A stretch of DNA of 64,000 bases from Nitrospirales bacterium (lineage in GTDB: Bacteria > Nitrospirota > Nitrospiria > Nitrospirales > UBA8639), in the NCBI GenBank assembly GCA_029261355.1, contig JAJDBM010000036.1:124001-188000 (forward strand), in the 5' to 3' direction. A model generated the notes under the pieces. It was not told the DNA's origin and made no database searches. It saw only the letters and a list, made by a program, of their open reading frames with translations. Below, in pieces: positions 1 to 10,006 of this stretch. The translations under genes and the position numbers were made by a program. Positions within the stretch are counted from its first letter, which is position 1; every line of letters starts with the position of its first letter.

Positions 1-140
1 TCCAAAAGTATGGGGGACGAATCCAGATTCTTAGCCATGAGCATGAGGGCACGACCTGTCAGATCACATTCCCCTGCAATGAAACCGACTCGTCTTAGAT
101 GAAGGATGATTGGAGGTGAATTACTTGGAATAGGGGACAT
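1..140 (-). CDS. possible 5' end of a minus-strand gene cut by the window edge
   Basis: An open frame runs from an ATG at 138-140 leftwards off the window, 46 codons with no stop, and an in-frame TGA lies just upstream of the ATG. The deduced start reads MSPIPSNSPPIILHLRRVGF and continues with a plausible mixed hydrophobic/charged composition. No Shine-Dalgarno sequence is evident and no family is recognised. An open stretch of this length can occur by chance. If real, it is divergent from the malic enzyme gene and shares its upstream region. Confidence 0.3.
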   Translation of the reverse strand, partial: MSPIPSNSPPIILHLRRVGFIAGECDLTGRALMLMAKNLDSSPILL

Positions 141-454
141 TCAATGGGTGCTATGTGTGGAGGGTTCATGGTCCTCTACGTGAAAAATGATCATTTCCAC
201 ACTTATCTAAACCGATAAGCCTGTCACAAAATCCTGTATTTACTGTTATAATTCTCATCCACTCAGTCCAAAACGTAAGTTCATCCTCAATGATAATTGA
301 GAGGGATCGTGATTATGTTTCCACTGAATTCCAAATCATTATCTCTTTCATTCTCTGATCAACCTCACCTTCTCATCTGACATCTCGGAGGATTCTACTC
401 TCAAATCTAAAAAAATCTTTTACTTTCAGGCATATTCGACCGAAAAGTAATAGT
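141..454. other. intergenic region upstream of the malic enzyme gene
   Basis: No convincing gene in these 314 bases. It contains a perfect TATAAT hexamer at 247-252, but no well-spaced -35 match, so a sigma70-type promoter is only a possibility. It probably carries the promoter of the malic enzyme gene. Confidence 0.4.
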
Positions 455-2002
455 ATGAAGTATAAGGACTGTCTTCCCCTCTTGGAATCTACAAGCCTGC
501 GATCATTACCTCAATACTTCCGGACCGTGAACCCCACAACCCTCGAACGACAAAGAATGCGAAAAACCTCGCCAGAAGACAATGGCCCATATTCTAATTA
601 CCGTATGGCTGTGAGGCTGGAACTCACTCAACGCCCTGGAGTCTTTGCTCAACTAGTCACAGCACTAGCCGACGAAGGCGCCAACGTGGGAGCCGTCGAT
701 CTCATTTCTGCAACGAAAAAAACTGTCGTTCGCGATGTCACCTTTGATGCTCTTAGTGAAGAACATGGAGAACAAATTCTTGACCGATTAAGCAAGCTGC
801 CAGATGTCCATATCGTCGCCGCGTCTGACAATATCTTTATGATGCATCTGGGTGGAAAAATCCACGTTGAGAGTAAATTTCCCATCAAAACTCGCAATAC
901 ACTCTCAATGGTCTATACGCCTGGAGTCGGCCGGGTGGTCAAAGCCATTGCCGAGGACCACGAGAAAGCCTATACCTTCACCAGTAAACACAATAGTATT
1001 GCCGTTGTCACCGATGGCTCAGCTATTCTTGGATTAGGCAATCTCGGACCTGAAGCAGCCCTTCCAGTCATGGAAGGCAAAGTCATGCTCTTCCAACAAT
1101 TTGCCAACATTGATGCATGGCCTATTTGTTTGAATACTCAGGACCCTGATGAAATTATCCGAACTGTCGCAGCAATTGCCCCTGGATTCGGCGGGATTAA
1201 TCTCGAGGATATTAGCGCACCTCGATGCTTTCATATTGAAGCGAGTCTTCGTGAACAACTAGACATCCCAGTTATGCACGACGATCAACATGGAACCGCC
1301 GTTGTCGTGCTTGCCGCCTTATACAATGCCTTAAAGTTGACCAAAAGAAGGATTGCTGATGTTCGAATCGTCGTCGTCGGTCTCGGCGCAGCAGGCACAG
1401 CCTGTTGCAATCTCCTCATTCAAGCCGGGGCAACACATATTAAAGGCTGCGATAAAAATGGACTCGTACTCAATGCACCAATCAATAAGCTTCGAAACCA
1501 TGATCAGCATATCCAGTCATTGATTGACTACAACAATCCTGTAGGAACCCTCCAAGATGCGATGAACGATGCCCATGTGGTCATTGGTCTTTCAAGGAAA
1601 AACGTGCTAAAAGCACACGATTTATCACTCATGGCTAAAGATTCCATCGTCTTCTCACTGGCGAATCCTGACCCAGAAATTTCTCCACAGGATGCGGTCT
1701 CCCATTGTCGAATCTATGCAAGTGGCCGCTCCGATTATCCAAACCAATGTAATAATCTACTCGCATTCCCTGGAATTTTTCGAGGTGCCCTTGACGTTCA
1801 AGCCAAGAAAATTACAGAACCAATGTTACTGGCCGCAGCTCAAGCATTGGCAGGCCTCGTACCGCCCTCAGCCTTGAACGAAGAATATATCATCCCGAGC
1901 GTCTTTGATAAGAAGGTGGTATCCCACATTGCAAAGGCTGTGGCCAAAGTTGCGGTCCAGACCGGAGTAGCACGCCGTCAAATCAAAAGCATAAAAGGCT
2001 AA
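455..2002 (+). CDS. NAD(P)-dependent malic enzyme with N-terminal ACT domain
   Basis: Oxidative decarboxylation of malate to pyruvate in the cytoplasm, linking the TCA cycle to pyruvate. Residues about 51-125 (MAVRLELTQRPGVFAQLV...) form an ACT-like small-molecule binding domain. Residues about 140-290 are the malic enzyme N-terminal domain, with the VVTDGSAILGLGNLGP and DDQHGTA (about 276-282) signatures. The C-terminal Rossmann domain carries VVVGLGAAGTACC at about 307. Length of 515 is normal for the ACT-fused bacterial form. The start is uncertain: the first 34 residues look atypical, and Met35 (557) is a credible alternative because family similarity begins near residue 45. Neither start has a strong ribosome binding site. 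The ACT domain implies allosteric control by an amino acid or similar ligand (inference). Confidence 0.9.
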   Translation: MKYKDCLPLLESTSLRSLPQYFRTVNPTTLERQRMRKTSPEDNGPYSNYRMAVRLELTQRPGVFAQLVTALADEGANVGAVDLISATKKTVVRDVTFDALSEEHGEQILDRLSKLPDVHIVAASDNIFMMHLGGKIHVESKFPIKTRNTLSMVYTPGVGRVVKAIAEDHEKAYTFTSKHNSIAVVTDGSAILGLGNLGPEAALPVMEGKVMLFQQFANIDAWPICLNTQDPDEIIRTVAAIAPGFGGINLEDISAPRCFHIEASLREQLDIPVMHDDQHGTAVVVLAALYNALKLTKRRIADVRIVVVGLGAAGTACCNLLIQAGATHIKGCDKNGLVLNAPINKLRNHDQHIQSLIDYNNPVGTLQDAMNDAHVVIGLSRKNVLKAHDLSLMAKDSIVFSLANPDPEISPQDAVSHCRIYASGRSDYPNQCNNLLAFPGIFRGALDVQAKKITEPMLLAAAQALAGLVPPSALNEEYIIPSVFDKKVVSHIAKAVAKVAVQTGVARRQIKSIKG

Positions 2003-2082
2003 GCAAGGGTCCTCACATAGAGCAGAAGAATAGACATCGAAAACTGCGGTCGATTAAAGACAGGAGAATGTTAGGAGTAGAA

Positions 2083-2898
2083 TTACAGGACATGCATCCA
2101 GAAAATGATACCGAATCCTACTGGCCAGAGATAGTAAGAGAATCGATGAAAATGATTTTGTTTGACGAGACGAAGAATAATCCCAATCGACCAATATCCA
2201 ACCAACGCCGCAACCCCCATCCCGACAAAATAGGGCCCAATCGACACATCAACTGTATCCATGACCTTGAGCATTTCCAAAAGCGTTGCTCCGAGAATCG
2301 CTGGAATTGAAATAAGCAATGAAAACCTGACAATCAATTCTCGTTCAAGGCCGAGAAGTAGTCCTCCAGCAATGGTTGATCCTGATCGAGAAATACCAGG
2401 TAAGACCGCAATACCCTGGACTAATCCAATAACGAAAGCATCGCGAATACTCATACTTTTGATTCCTCGACCAATTGTTTTTCCACGGCCAATCCATAAG
2501 ATAATCCCGGTAAGAATGAGTAGACTCCCGACAATGTCTGGACGGGAAAATACATCCAATCCAATCTTTTGAATACTTAGACCAAGAATAGCCGTTGGAA
2601 TCGAGGCCACGACAACCATCTTCACCGTGTGCCATTCAGCTCCAGAAAAGACACTATCCTCTACTCCCGTACTTGGCATTCCCAATAACCCACGGGCCAA
2701 TGCAATCCAATCTTTTCGAAAGTAGACGACAATGGCCACGACCGTTGCACAATGCAGCATGATATCAAACAGAAAGTTTGTGTCTTCGACGTGGCCAAAC
2801 CAATATTGTGCCAGCACCAAATGGCCTGATGATGAAACAGGTAGAAACTCTGTTAAACCTTGAAGGACAGCTAAAATGATCGCCTCGATATAACTCAT
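2083..2898 (-). CDS. uppP: undecaprenyl-diphosphatase UppP (BacA)
   Basis: Integral membrane phosphatase that recycles undecaprenyl pyrophosphate to the monophosphate carrier used by peptidoglycan and surface-polysaccharide synthesis. The 271 residues match the family length. The two hallmark motifs are visible: LTEFLPVSSSGHL near residue 16 and the loop with GISRSGST near residue 170. Several hydrophobic segments fill the rest. It converges on the malic enzyme gene, with 80 bases between the stops and no clear terminator. It lies just downstream of the rhamnose genes on the same strand, fitting a lipid-carrier role in the same pathway. Confidence 0.95.
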   Translation of the reverse strand: MSYIEAIILAVLQGLTEFLPVSSSGHLVLAQYWFGHVEDTNFLFDIMLHCATVVAIVVYFRKDWIALARGLLGMPSTGVEDSVFSGAEWHTVKMVVVASIPTAILGLSIQKIGLDVFSRPDIVGSLLILTGIILWIGRGKTIGRGIKSMSIRDAFVIGLVQGIAVLPGISRSGSTIAGGLLLGLERELIVRFSLLISIPAILGATLLEMLKVMDTVDVSIGPYFVGMGVAALVGYWSIGIILRLVKQNHFHRFSYYLWPVGFGIIFWMHVL

Positions 2899-2985
2899 TG
2901 ACTACCCTTCTCTGACATCATGATGGTGGAAACCAAGACTAACCTGTATTGGAAGTAGATTATTTCAATTAACCATTTCATAAAG

Positions 2986-3828
2986 CTACGTGACCTTGAG
3001 GTCCTGAGCATACTGTTCCGCGAACTCCCTCACACCATTTTCCCATGGTGGTAAGAGCACAAGAGGATCTTGCAGGGAAGTGAGGACTGAATTGGCTGGA
3101 CGCGGAGCAGGTCGAGGAAAATCCGTGGTTAACACTGGTACCACCTGAGCCGTGATGCCAAGGTGGGCAAAAAGTGCTTGGGTCAATTCAAACCAACTCG
3201 TCCCTCCAGTACCAGCAAGATGATAGGTCCCATAATGATGGGTCATGATGAGTTGAGCAATCGCTTGCGCTAAGTGTGGAGCAAATGTGGGTGACCCTCG
3301 TTGATCACTCACAACTCGCACCTCAGATTTTCCCGCTAATTGACAGATCATTTTAGGGAAATTTTTCCCAATCGTGTGATACAACCAAGCTGTACGAACG
3401 ATAAAATGCTGGCGAGTGCAGGCACGGACGGCTTCTTCTCCAGCCAATTTACTTTTGCCATAGATGGAACGAGGCTGCGGTTGATCAAATTCATGATACG
3501 GCTCAATTTTTGTTCCATCAAAAACATAGTCGGTGGAAATATGAACCAAAGGAATCCCAAGTGCATCTGTCGCACATGCGAGATTCTGCGGACCCACCGC
3601 ATTGACTCGATAAGCTGATGCACGATCTGACTCGGCTTGATCCACGTTCGTAAAAGCCGCGGCATTAATAACCACATCAGGAGATACTTCAGAGATGGCC
3701 CGTGATGTCTGAATACGCTGGGTAATGTCAAGGGTGTCAAAATTCCAAGCGATCACATCTTGATGACGCAATGCGTCTTGCAGAGCATGTCCTAGTTGCC
3801 CACTCGCACCAACGACGAGGACTTTCAT
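2986..3828 (-). CDS. rfbD: dTDP-4-dehydrorhamnose reductase
   Basis: Last step of dTDP-L-rhamnose synthesis: NAD(P)H-dependent reduction of dTDP-4-dehydro-L-rhamnose. It is an SDR-type protein with the N-terminal [12 protein letters not shown] nucleotide-binding loop, STDYVFDG, and the YGKSK catalytic Tyr-Lys. The ATG at 3828 is preferred over a GTG six bases further upstream. It overlaps the rfbC stop as ATGA and has an AAGGGA sequence about nine bases upstream, so translation is probably coupled. It is the last gene of the rfbBACD set. Confidence 0.95.
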   Translation of the reverse strand: MKVLVVGASGQLGHALQDALRHQDVIAWNFDTLDITQRIQTSRAISEVSPDVVINAAAFTNVDQAESDRASAYRVNAVGPQNLACATDALGIPLVHISTDYVFDGTKIEPYHEFDQPQPRSIYGKSKLAGEEAVRACTRQHFIVRTAWLYHTIGKNFPKMICQLAGKSEVRVVSDQRGSPTFAPHLAQAIAQLIMTHHYGTYHLAGTGGTSWFELTQALFAHLGITAQVVPVLTTDFPRPAPRPANSVLTSLQDPLVLLPPWENGVREFAEQYAQDLKVT

Positions 3829-4388
3829 GCACACGTCCCTTGAACGATGGGCAAACGTTCCATCTGTTCATTCAAACAGAGAGCGACTTGATCTTTTTTT
3901 GATAATATTGGCTCACTCAGAGGCCATGTGATACTGATGTCGGAATCACGCCAATGAATCGCCAGTTCATCAGTTGGATTGTAGAAATCGGTACATTTAT
4001 ACTCGACATCAGCTATTTCACTCATCACGCAAAACCCATGAGCAAATCCTGGTGGAATATAGATTTGTTTAAAATTTTCGCCAGTCAAGGTCACGCCGAC
4101 CCATTGTGCAAATGTCGGTGAGCCACGTCGGATATCAACAGCCACATCAAAGACCTCACCTTGACTCACGCGAATGAGCTTGCCTTGCGGATGCTGCACT
4201 TGTGTATGAAGGCCGCGAAGTATACCCTGAACTGAACGAGAATAATTATCTTGGACAAATGTCAGAGGAATACCTGCCTCGATATATTTATTTCGATGGT
4301 ACGTCTCCAAAAAAAACCCTCTCCCATCTTGATACACATCTGGCTCAATAACGACCACATCCGGCAATGATGTGTGAAGGATATTCAT
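3825..4388 (-). CDS. rfbC: dTDP-4-dehydrorhamnose 3,5-epimerase
   Basis: Cupin-fold epimerase converting dTDP-4-dehydro-6-deoxyglucose to dTDP-4-dehydro-L-rhamnose. The 187 residues match the family length. RGFFLETY, the catalytic-His region GILRGLHTQ and [12 protein letters not shown] are all present. Its ATG overlaps the rfbA stop by four bases (ATGA) and its stop overlaps the rfbD start the same way, so the three genes are tightly coupled. Confidence 0.96.
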   Translation of the reverse strand: MNILHTSLPDVVVIEPDVYQDGRGFFLETYHRNKYIEAGIPLTFVQDNYSRSVQGILRGLHTQVQHPQGKLIRVSQGEVFDVAVDIRRGSPTFAQWVGVTLTGENFKQIYIPPGFAHGFCVMSEIADVEYKCTDFYNPTDELAIHWRDSDISITWPLSEPILSKKDQVALCLNEQMERLPIVQGTCA

Positions 4389-5269
4389 AGTTCACACCCC
4401 TCAGATCGGCCAAGCATGGCTAACAAATATTGACCGTAGGCATTCCCTTTCATCGTCTCGCCTAACCGTTGAACATCTTGGGTTTGAATATACCCCATGT
4501 TATAAGCAATTTCTTCTGGACAGGACACCATAAGGCCCTGTCGTTCCTGGAGAACCTGAATATAATGCGCAGCCTGAAGCATTGACTCATGGGTCCCAGT
4601 ATCAAGCCAGGCTATGCCGCGTCCTAATTGCACAACATGTAAGGTTCCTGCACGTAAATAATTCACATTGACATCAGTAATCTCAAGTTCTCCCCGTGCT
4701 GAGGTGGTCAATGACTCAGCAATCTCCACCACACGATTGTCATAAAAATAAAGGCCCGTCACAGCATAAGACGAATGAGTGTTCTGTGGTTTTTCCTCTA
4801 ATTTTGTGGCCATACCCGACGAATCAAAACTCACAACACCATAGCGCTCTGGATCTCGAACCCGGTACGCAAACACCGTTGCCCCCGTTTGCTGGTCAAC
4901 AGCAGCGCGCAAATACTCGGAAAGACCCTGGCCATAAAAAATATTGTCGCCTAAAATCAACGCCACTGGATCGTCACCGATAAAGTCTTTTCCGATGAGA
5001 AATGCCTGCGCGATCCCTCCGGGATTGGGTTGAATCGCATACTGGATGTCCAATCCAAAATGACTCCCATCCCCTAAAAGTCTTACAAACCCATCTTGCT
5101 CATGCGGGGTCGTGATAATCAGTATTGTTCGGATCCCCGCCAACATCAAGGTCGAGAGCGGATAGTAGATCATGGGCTTGTCGTAAACTGGCATCAATTG
5201 CTTGCTGACAGCATGGCTCAAGGGATACAACCTGGTACCTGAACCTCCTGCGAGTATAATGCCTTTCAT
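4385..5269 (-). CDS. rfbA: glucose-1-phosphate thymidylyltransferase
   Basis: Makes dTDP-glucose from dTTP and glucose-1-phosphate, the entry step of the dTDP-rhamnose pathway. The N-terminus [18 protein letters not shown] is the nucleotidyltransferase signature, followed by [16 protein letters not shown] and GDNIFYG. Length of 294 is typical. It sits 24 bases downstream of rfbB and overlaps rfbC by four bases. Confidence 0.97.
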   Translation of the reverse strand: MKGIILAGGSGTRLYPLSHAVSKQLMPVYDKPMIYYPLSTLMLAGIRTILIITTPHEQDGFVRLLGDGSHFGLDIQYAIQPNPGGIAQAFLIGKDFIGDDPVALILGDNIFYGQGLSEYLRAAVDQQTGATVFAYRVRDPERYGVVSFDSSGMATKLEEKPQNTHSSYAVTGLYFYDNRVVEIAESLTTSARGELEITDVNVNYLRAGTLHVVQLGRGIAWLDTGTHESMLQAAHYIQVLQERQGLMVSCPEEIAYNMGYIQTQDVQRLGETMKGNAYGQYLLAMLGRSEGCEL

Positions 5270-5293
5270 CTCATGCCCTCGAATTATTCCTGT

Positions 5294-6391
5294 CTATTGA
5301 CCGGGGACGGCTGCCCTAAGGCCCAAGCGTATTCGAGGCTCTTGATTCTCCTGAACAGACTCACACCATTCCTGATGATCAAGATACCACTGTACAGTCT
5401 GCCGTAACCCACCTGGCAAATCGTAGGTTGGCTGCCATCTGAGTTCGTTTCGTATTTTCATCGTATTAATCGCATAGCGTCGATCATGACCCGGACGATC
5501 CGCCACAAAAGTTTTCAATTCCTCATAAGAACCAACACCCTGATCAATCAACCTTTGATTACGAGAGGCCGGAACACATTCCTCAACTATTTGTATCAAC
5601 CCATTCACCAACTCAAGATTCGTCTGTTCGTTATTACCACCAATATTATATTTCTCACCAGGTTGCCCTTGAGTCAAGACCAGCCGAAGACCTTCACAAT
5701 GGTCTTCCACATGGAGCCAGTCTCGAATATGTTGCCCATCGCCATAAATAGGAAGTAACTTCCCCTCTAAAGCATTGAACAACATAAGAGGAATCAATTT
5801 TTCAGGAAATTGATATGGACCATAGTTGTTTGAACAATTAGTCGTCAGCGTGGGCAAGCCGTAGGTCTGAAAATACGAACGGACAAAATGATCGGCAGCA
5901 GCTTTTGAAGCAGCATAGGGAGAGTTTGGGGCATAGGATGTCTGTTCAGAAAATTCACCTTCTGCCCCAAGCGTTCCATAGACTTCATCCGTGGACACAT
6001 GAAGAAAGCGAAACAGGAGTTGTCGCTCTTGGGACAAGGTCATCCAATATTGTCGAGCTTCTTCCAAGAGCACAAAGGTTCCCACGGTATTCGTCTCGAC
6101 AAAGGGAGCAGGACTATCAATGGAACGATCGACATGTGACTCTGCGGCAAAGTTCACGACGGCTTGCGGACAATGCTCGGAAAAGATCCGACTCATCATC
6201 ACCTGATCAGCAATATCAGCCTGAATAAACGTGACACGATCATTCGACAGGACATCTGAAAGACTGACGAGATGTCCAGCATAGGTCAGCTTGTCAATCA
6301 CCACTAGCGACACATCTGTTCGGGCAAGGAGCCATTGCACAAAATTGGCTCCTATGAACCCAGCGCCTCCGGTTATGATAATTGCTGACAT
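5294..6391 (-). CDS. rfbB: dTDP-glucose 4,6-dehydratase
   Basis: NAD-dependent dehydratase forming dTDP-4-dehydro-6-deoxyglucose. An extended SDR with TGGAGFIGANF at residues 7-17, VSTDEVYGTLG and the YAASKAAADH Tyr-Lys pair. The ATG at 6391 is preferred because the glycine loop then lies at the usual distance. A GTG at 6403 in frame, behind GGAGAAA, is an alternative that would add four residues. The C-terminus carries about 20 extra residues relative to the family core. First gene of rfbBACD. Confidence 0.95.
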   Translation of the reverse strand: MSAIIITGGAGFIGANFVQWLLARTDVSLVVIDKLTYAGHLVSLSDVLSNDRVTFIQADIADQVMMSRIFSEHCPQAVVNFAAESHVDRSIDSPAPFVETNTVGTFVLLEEARQYWMTLSQERQLLFRFLHVSTDEVYGTLGAEGEFSEQTSYAPNSPYAASKAAADHFVRSYFQTYGLPTLTTNCSNNYGPYQFPEKLIPLMLFNALEGKLLPIYGDGQHIRDWLHVEDHCEGLRLVLTQGQPGEKYNIGGNNEQTNLELVNGLIQIVEECVPASRNQRLIDQGVGSYEELKTFVADRPGHDRRYAINTMKIRNELRWQPTYDLPGGLRQTVQWYLDHQEWCESVQENQEPRIRLGLRAAVPGQ

Positions 6392-6524
6392 GAATCCACG
6401 CACTTTCTCCAGTCTGTTAGACCACTGGATATTGGGATCAAGGAACTGAACGATGCAGGTGGATGAAATATGTAGGAGAAAAGCAAAAGCGTAAAAATCT
6501 GAGGAATGATCGATGAGATTCTGA

Positions 6525-8354
6525 CTATTCTACCGTCACACTTTTTGCCAAGTTTCTTGGTCGATCAACATCTAAACCGCGCAACACGGCCACATGATAA
6601 GCCAACAATTGCAAACCCACCGCAAAAAGTATGGGCGTGAGCAAGGGATGGACCGCCGGAATATGAATAACGACATCAGCCACTCGTTGCAGCTCTTCAT
6701 CTCCTTCAAATCCAAACGCAATAACCGGCGCACTTCTGGCTCGGACTTCCATCAGATTATTAACCGTTTTTTCATACAATCGATCTCGAGGAGCCACCAC
6801 CACGACTGGCATGTTTTCATCAACCAACGCGATGGGACCATGCTTCATTTCACCCGCCGCATAGCCTTCAGCATGAATGTAGGAAATTTCCTTTAATTTC
6901 AAGGCACCTTCTAAGGCAATGGGATAGTTAATGCCACGGCCGAGATAGAGAAAATTGCTCTTTGAATAATATTTTTCAGCAATTTTTTTAATTTCAGGTT
7001 CCAACTTCAATACTGACTCGACCCGACCAGGAAGTGCGGTATATTGATCTAACCACCATCGCCCTTCTTCTGCACTCAATAATTCTCGCACTCGCCCAAC
7101 ATGAAGGGCCAGCAAATACAGCGCCATGATTTGACCGGTAAAGGCCTTTGTTGAGGCAACACTAATTTCTGGGCCACACCTCGTATAAATAATACCATCT
7201 GACTCTCGTGCCATGGTGCTCCCCACGACATTCACAATCGACAGCACGCGTGCCCCTCTTCGCTTCGCCTCTCTCGCGGCGGCGAGGGTGTCAGCCGTTT
7301 CTCCCGATTGGGAAATAGCAATAAACAAATCATCTTTCTGAATCATTGGCTCTCGATAGCGAAACTCTGAGCCAATATCAACTTGCACTGGCTTTCGAAT
7401 CATTTCTTCGAAGAGATACTTTCCCACTAATCCCGAATGCCAAGAGGTACCACATGCCACAATCCAAATACGACGAGCGGCGATCAACTCTTCAGCCGTC
7501 ATGGCTAAATCAGGAAGGTCAGCTTCTCCTGTTTCATAATTATATCGGCCTCGCAGAGTATCCACGATCACCTGAGGTTGCTCGTGAATCTCTTTGAGCA
7601 TGAAATTGTCGTACCCACCTTTTTCAGCCGCCTCCGCATCCCAATCAATGGTCACTGTTTCTCGAGTAAGTTCCTCACCATTCGCACCCAGTACGGAAAT
7701 CTGTGAGGGCGTTAACAGGGCAATGTCCCCATCTTCCAAAAACACGACTTCTCGGGTATGCACTAAGAGTGGAGTGACATCAGAGGCTAAAAATGAGCCC
7801 TGTTCATTACGACCAACGACGAGAGGACATCCCGATCGGGTTGTCACAATCACATCGGGCTCCGTCACACAGAGCGCCGCGACAGCATAACTTCCGTGCA
7901 AATCAACTTCTGCGGCCCGCATGGCTTCCTGAAGCGAGCAGCCATTTTTCATATACGATTCTAATAAGTGAGCAATAACTTCAGTATCAGTTTCCGAGAC
8001 AAAACGATACCCTTCCGTTTCCAGTCGATGTTTAAGTGAAATAAAATTTTCAATAATTCCGTTATGCACCAACACCAAATTCCCTGAACGGTGGGGATGT
8101 GCATTTTGTTCAGATGGCCTGCCATGGGTTGCCCAACGCGTATGCCCAATCCCAGTCGAACCATTCTGCGGATTCCGTTCAACCAGTTGTTCTAAATTCA
8201 CCAATTTTCCAGCACTACGTGTCACGGAAATTTCCCCGCCATGCAGTAAGGCAATACCTGCCGAGTCATACCCACGATATTCGAGTCGCTTTAACCCCTC
8301 AATGAGAACCGGAGTCGCGTTTTCTTCACCAACGTATCCAATAATGCCACACAT
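6525..8354 (-). CDS. glmS: glutamine-fructose-6-phosphate aminotransferase (isomerizing)
   Basis: Makes glucosamine-6-phosphate, the first committed step to UDP-GlcNAc. The protein begins MCGIIGYVG, with Cys2 as the glutaminase nucleophile after Met removal, followed by LEYRGYDSAGIA. Two SIS domains bind sugar phosphate: CGTSWHSGLVGKY and SQSGETADTL in the first, and GRGINYPIALEGALKLKE in the second. The C-terminus ends KSVTVE, typical of GlmS. Length of 609 is normal. AAGGA lies 12 bases before the ATG. No glmS ribozyme-like structure was recognised in the upstream gap, where it would not be expected outside Gram-positive bacteria. Confidence 0.97.
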   Translation of the reverse strand: MCGIIGYVGEENATPVLIEGLKRLEYRGYDSAGIALLHGGEISVTRSAGKLVNLEQLVERNPQNGSTGIGHTRWATHGRPSEQNAHPHRSGNLVLVHNGIIENFISLKHRLETEGYRFVSETDTEVIAHLLESYMKNGCSLQEAMRAAEVDLHGSYAVAALCVTEPDVIVTTRSGCPLVVGRNEQGSFLASDVTPLLVHTREVVFLEDGDIALLTPSQISVLGANGEELTRETVTIDWDAEAAEKGGYDNFMLKEIHEQPQVIVDTLRGRYNYETGEADLPDLAMTAEELIAARRIWIVACGTSWHSGLVGKYLFEEMIRKPVQVDIGSEFRYREPMIQKDDLFIAISQSGETADTLAAAREAKRRGARVLSIVNVVGSTMARESDGIIYTRCGPEISVASTKAFTGQIMALYLLALHVGRVRELLSAEEGRWWLDQYTALPGRVESVLKLEPEIKKIAEKYYSKSNFLYLGRGINYPIALEGALKLKEISYIHAEGYAAGEMKHGPIALVDENMPVVVVAPRDRLYEKTVNNLMEVRARSAPVIAFGFEGDEELQRVADVVIHIPAVHPLLTPILFAVGLQLLAYHVAVLRGLDVDRPRNLAKSVTVE

Positions 8355-8533
8355 GGTTGAAGTCTTGTCCTTATCCGTTTTTGGTTATTCTGATGCGTTC
8401 TGTTAACTATATCGGTCAATATACCACGAATCTATAACAAAAACTTGTTGGAATGCGAACCATATAGGTGGGAATAACTAAGGACGATTCTGGTAAATAC
8501 GGTTCAATCCCTTGCTCAAATTGAAGCCACGCA

Positions 8534-10006
8534 TTAATTTTTCGCTTCAGGATCCTGCTTATGATGCAAGGCGCGTTTTCGTTTTGCCGCGCCCTCTTTA
8601 TTCATTTGAGTGGACCGAGATATTCCCAAGGCCTCGGACGGCACATCTTGCGTCACCGTTGTTCCCGCCGCAATGATCGCGCCTTGCCCAACGGTAACTG
8701 GTGCAATAAGTTGGGAATCACTCCCAATAAACACATTATCTTCAATAATCGTCTTTTCTTTGCGAAACCCATCGTAGTTGCAGGTAATCGTACCAGCCCC
8801 AATATTAACTTGCCGTCCAATGATCGTATCTCCAAGATAACTCAGATGATTCGCTTTGGAACCTTCCCCAAGATCGGTCTTTTTGAGCTCGACAAAATTT
8901 CCGACTTTGGCCTTCTTCCGTATAATGGTCCCTGGTCGAAGATGGGCAAATGGCCCGATATTCGCACCATTTTCCACGATGACGTCGTTGAACACGCAAG
9001 AATCTTCAACCTGGACATGATCTCCGAGGGTACTATTGGTAATTCTTGTATGCGATCGCACGTGACAAGCCTCACCAATAACCGTCGCTCCCTCTAACCG
9101 AACATCTGGATACAACACACTATCGCGCCCAATGATCACACCTGGATCAATACTAGTACGGCTGGGGTCAAGCAACGTCACTCCTTCTTGCATCCAATGC
9201 CGACATACTCGATTTCGCATTTCTTTTTCCGCAATGGAAAGATGCTCACGATTATTGATACCAATCGTCTCATTCGTATCGTTGGTCACCAGAGCCGAAA
9301 CACGAAGACTTTGACTCACGGCCATCCCGATAATATCTGTCAGATAGTATTCACCTTGGACATTCTGAGGCTTTAAAGTCTCAAGACTGTGAAACAAAAA
9401 TGAAGTATTCACAACATAGGTGCCAACATTGACTTCTTGAACAACTTTTTCATCCACAGATGCATCACGATCTTCGACAATTTTTATGACCTGCCCCTGA
9501 GGACCACGAATGACTCGTCCATAGCCGTCAGGATTGTCTAATTGGGTGGTTAAGATGGTGACGGTCGCCTGGGTAGATTGATGACAAGCCAACAGAGCTC
9601 GAACAGTTTCTTCAGTGAGTAAGGGCGTGTCACCATTTAAAATCAGACAGTGACCCGCCCCTGCTTCAGCTTTAGCCATCACAACAGATCGAGCCTGTTG
9701 CACGGCATGCCCAGTGCCGAGTCGCTCCGTCTGCTCAACGACGAAATAGGGTGCAAGCGCCTGCTCCTCCTGTTGAAGATAATCTCGCACTTGATCGGCG
9801 CCATGCCCCACGACAATTGCCACCGAGGAATCGGCGACTCGACGTGCCAGCGCCGCCATATACCAGACCATTGGCTTCCCTGCGACGGCATGTAAAACCT
9901 TCGGCATCGCTGACTTCATACGAGTCCCCTGCCCTGCAGCCATAATTACAGCAGATACCTTGTTCATATGAGAAGATTCTCCAGTTTCTAGTGAGGCTTC
10001 ATTCAT
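8534..10006 (-). CDS. glmU: bifunctional GlmU: GlcN-1-P acetyltransferase / GlcNAc-1-P uridylyltransferase
   Basis: Final two steps of UDP-GlcNAc synthesis. The N-terminal uridylyltransferase domain shows VIMAAGQGTRMKSAMPKVLH. The C-terminal left-handed beta-helix of hexapeptide repeats includes FAHLRPGT, NFVELKKT and NIGAGTITCNYDG. Length is 490. Two starts are possible: ATG 10006, which overlaps the upstream gene's stop as ATGA, or Met14 (9967), which follows GGAG by eleven bases and lies closer to the domain. A short Lys/Arg-rich tail ends the protein. It supplies precursor for peptidoglycan and for amino-sugar glycans encoded further along. Confidence 0.96.
   Translation of the reverse strand: MNEASLETGESSHMNKVSAVIMAAGQGTRMKSAMPKVLHAVAGKPMVWYMAALARRVADSSVAIVVGHGADQVRDYLQQEEQALAPYFVVEQTERLGTGHAVQQARSVVMAKAEAGAGHCLILNGDTPLLTEETVRALLACHQSTQATVTILTTQLDNPDGYGRVIRGPQGQVIKIVEDRDASVDEKVVQEVNVGTYVVNTSFLFHSLETLKPQNVQGEYYLTDIIGMAVSQSLRVSALVTNDTNETIGINNREHLSIAEKEMRNRVCRHWMQEGVTLLDPSRTSIDPGVIIGRDSVLYPDVRLEGATVIGEACHVRSHTRITNSTLGDHVQVEDSCVFNDVIVENGANIGPFAHLRPGTIIRKKAKVGNFVELKKTDLGEGSKANHLSYLGDTIIGRQVNIGAGTITCNYDGFRKEKTIIEDNVFIGSDSQLIAPVTVGQGAIIAAGTTVTQDVPSEALGISRSTQMNKEGAAKRKRALHHKQDPEAKN

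Noticed and set aside
2068-2310. 80-codon plus-strand frame after the malic enzyme gene
   Set aside because: It overlaps uppP on the opposite strand and reads as an antisense shadow.
8561-9097. Long plus-strand open frame opposite glmU
   Set aside because: It lies wholly within the well-supported glmU gene on the other strand, and its Arg/Asn-rich composition is that of an antisense shadow.
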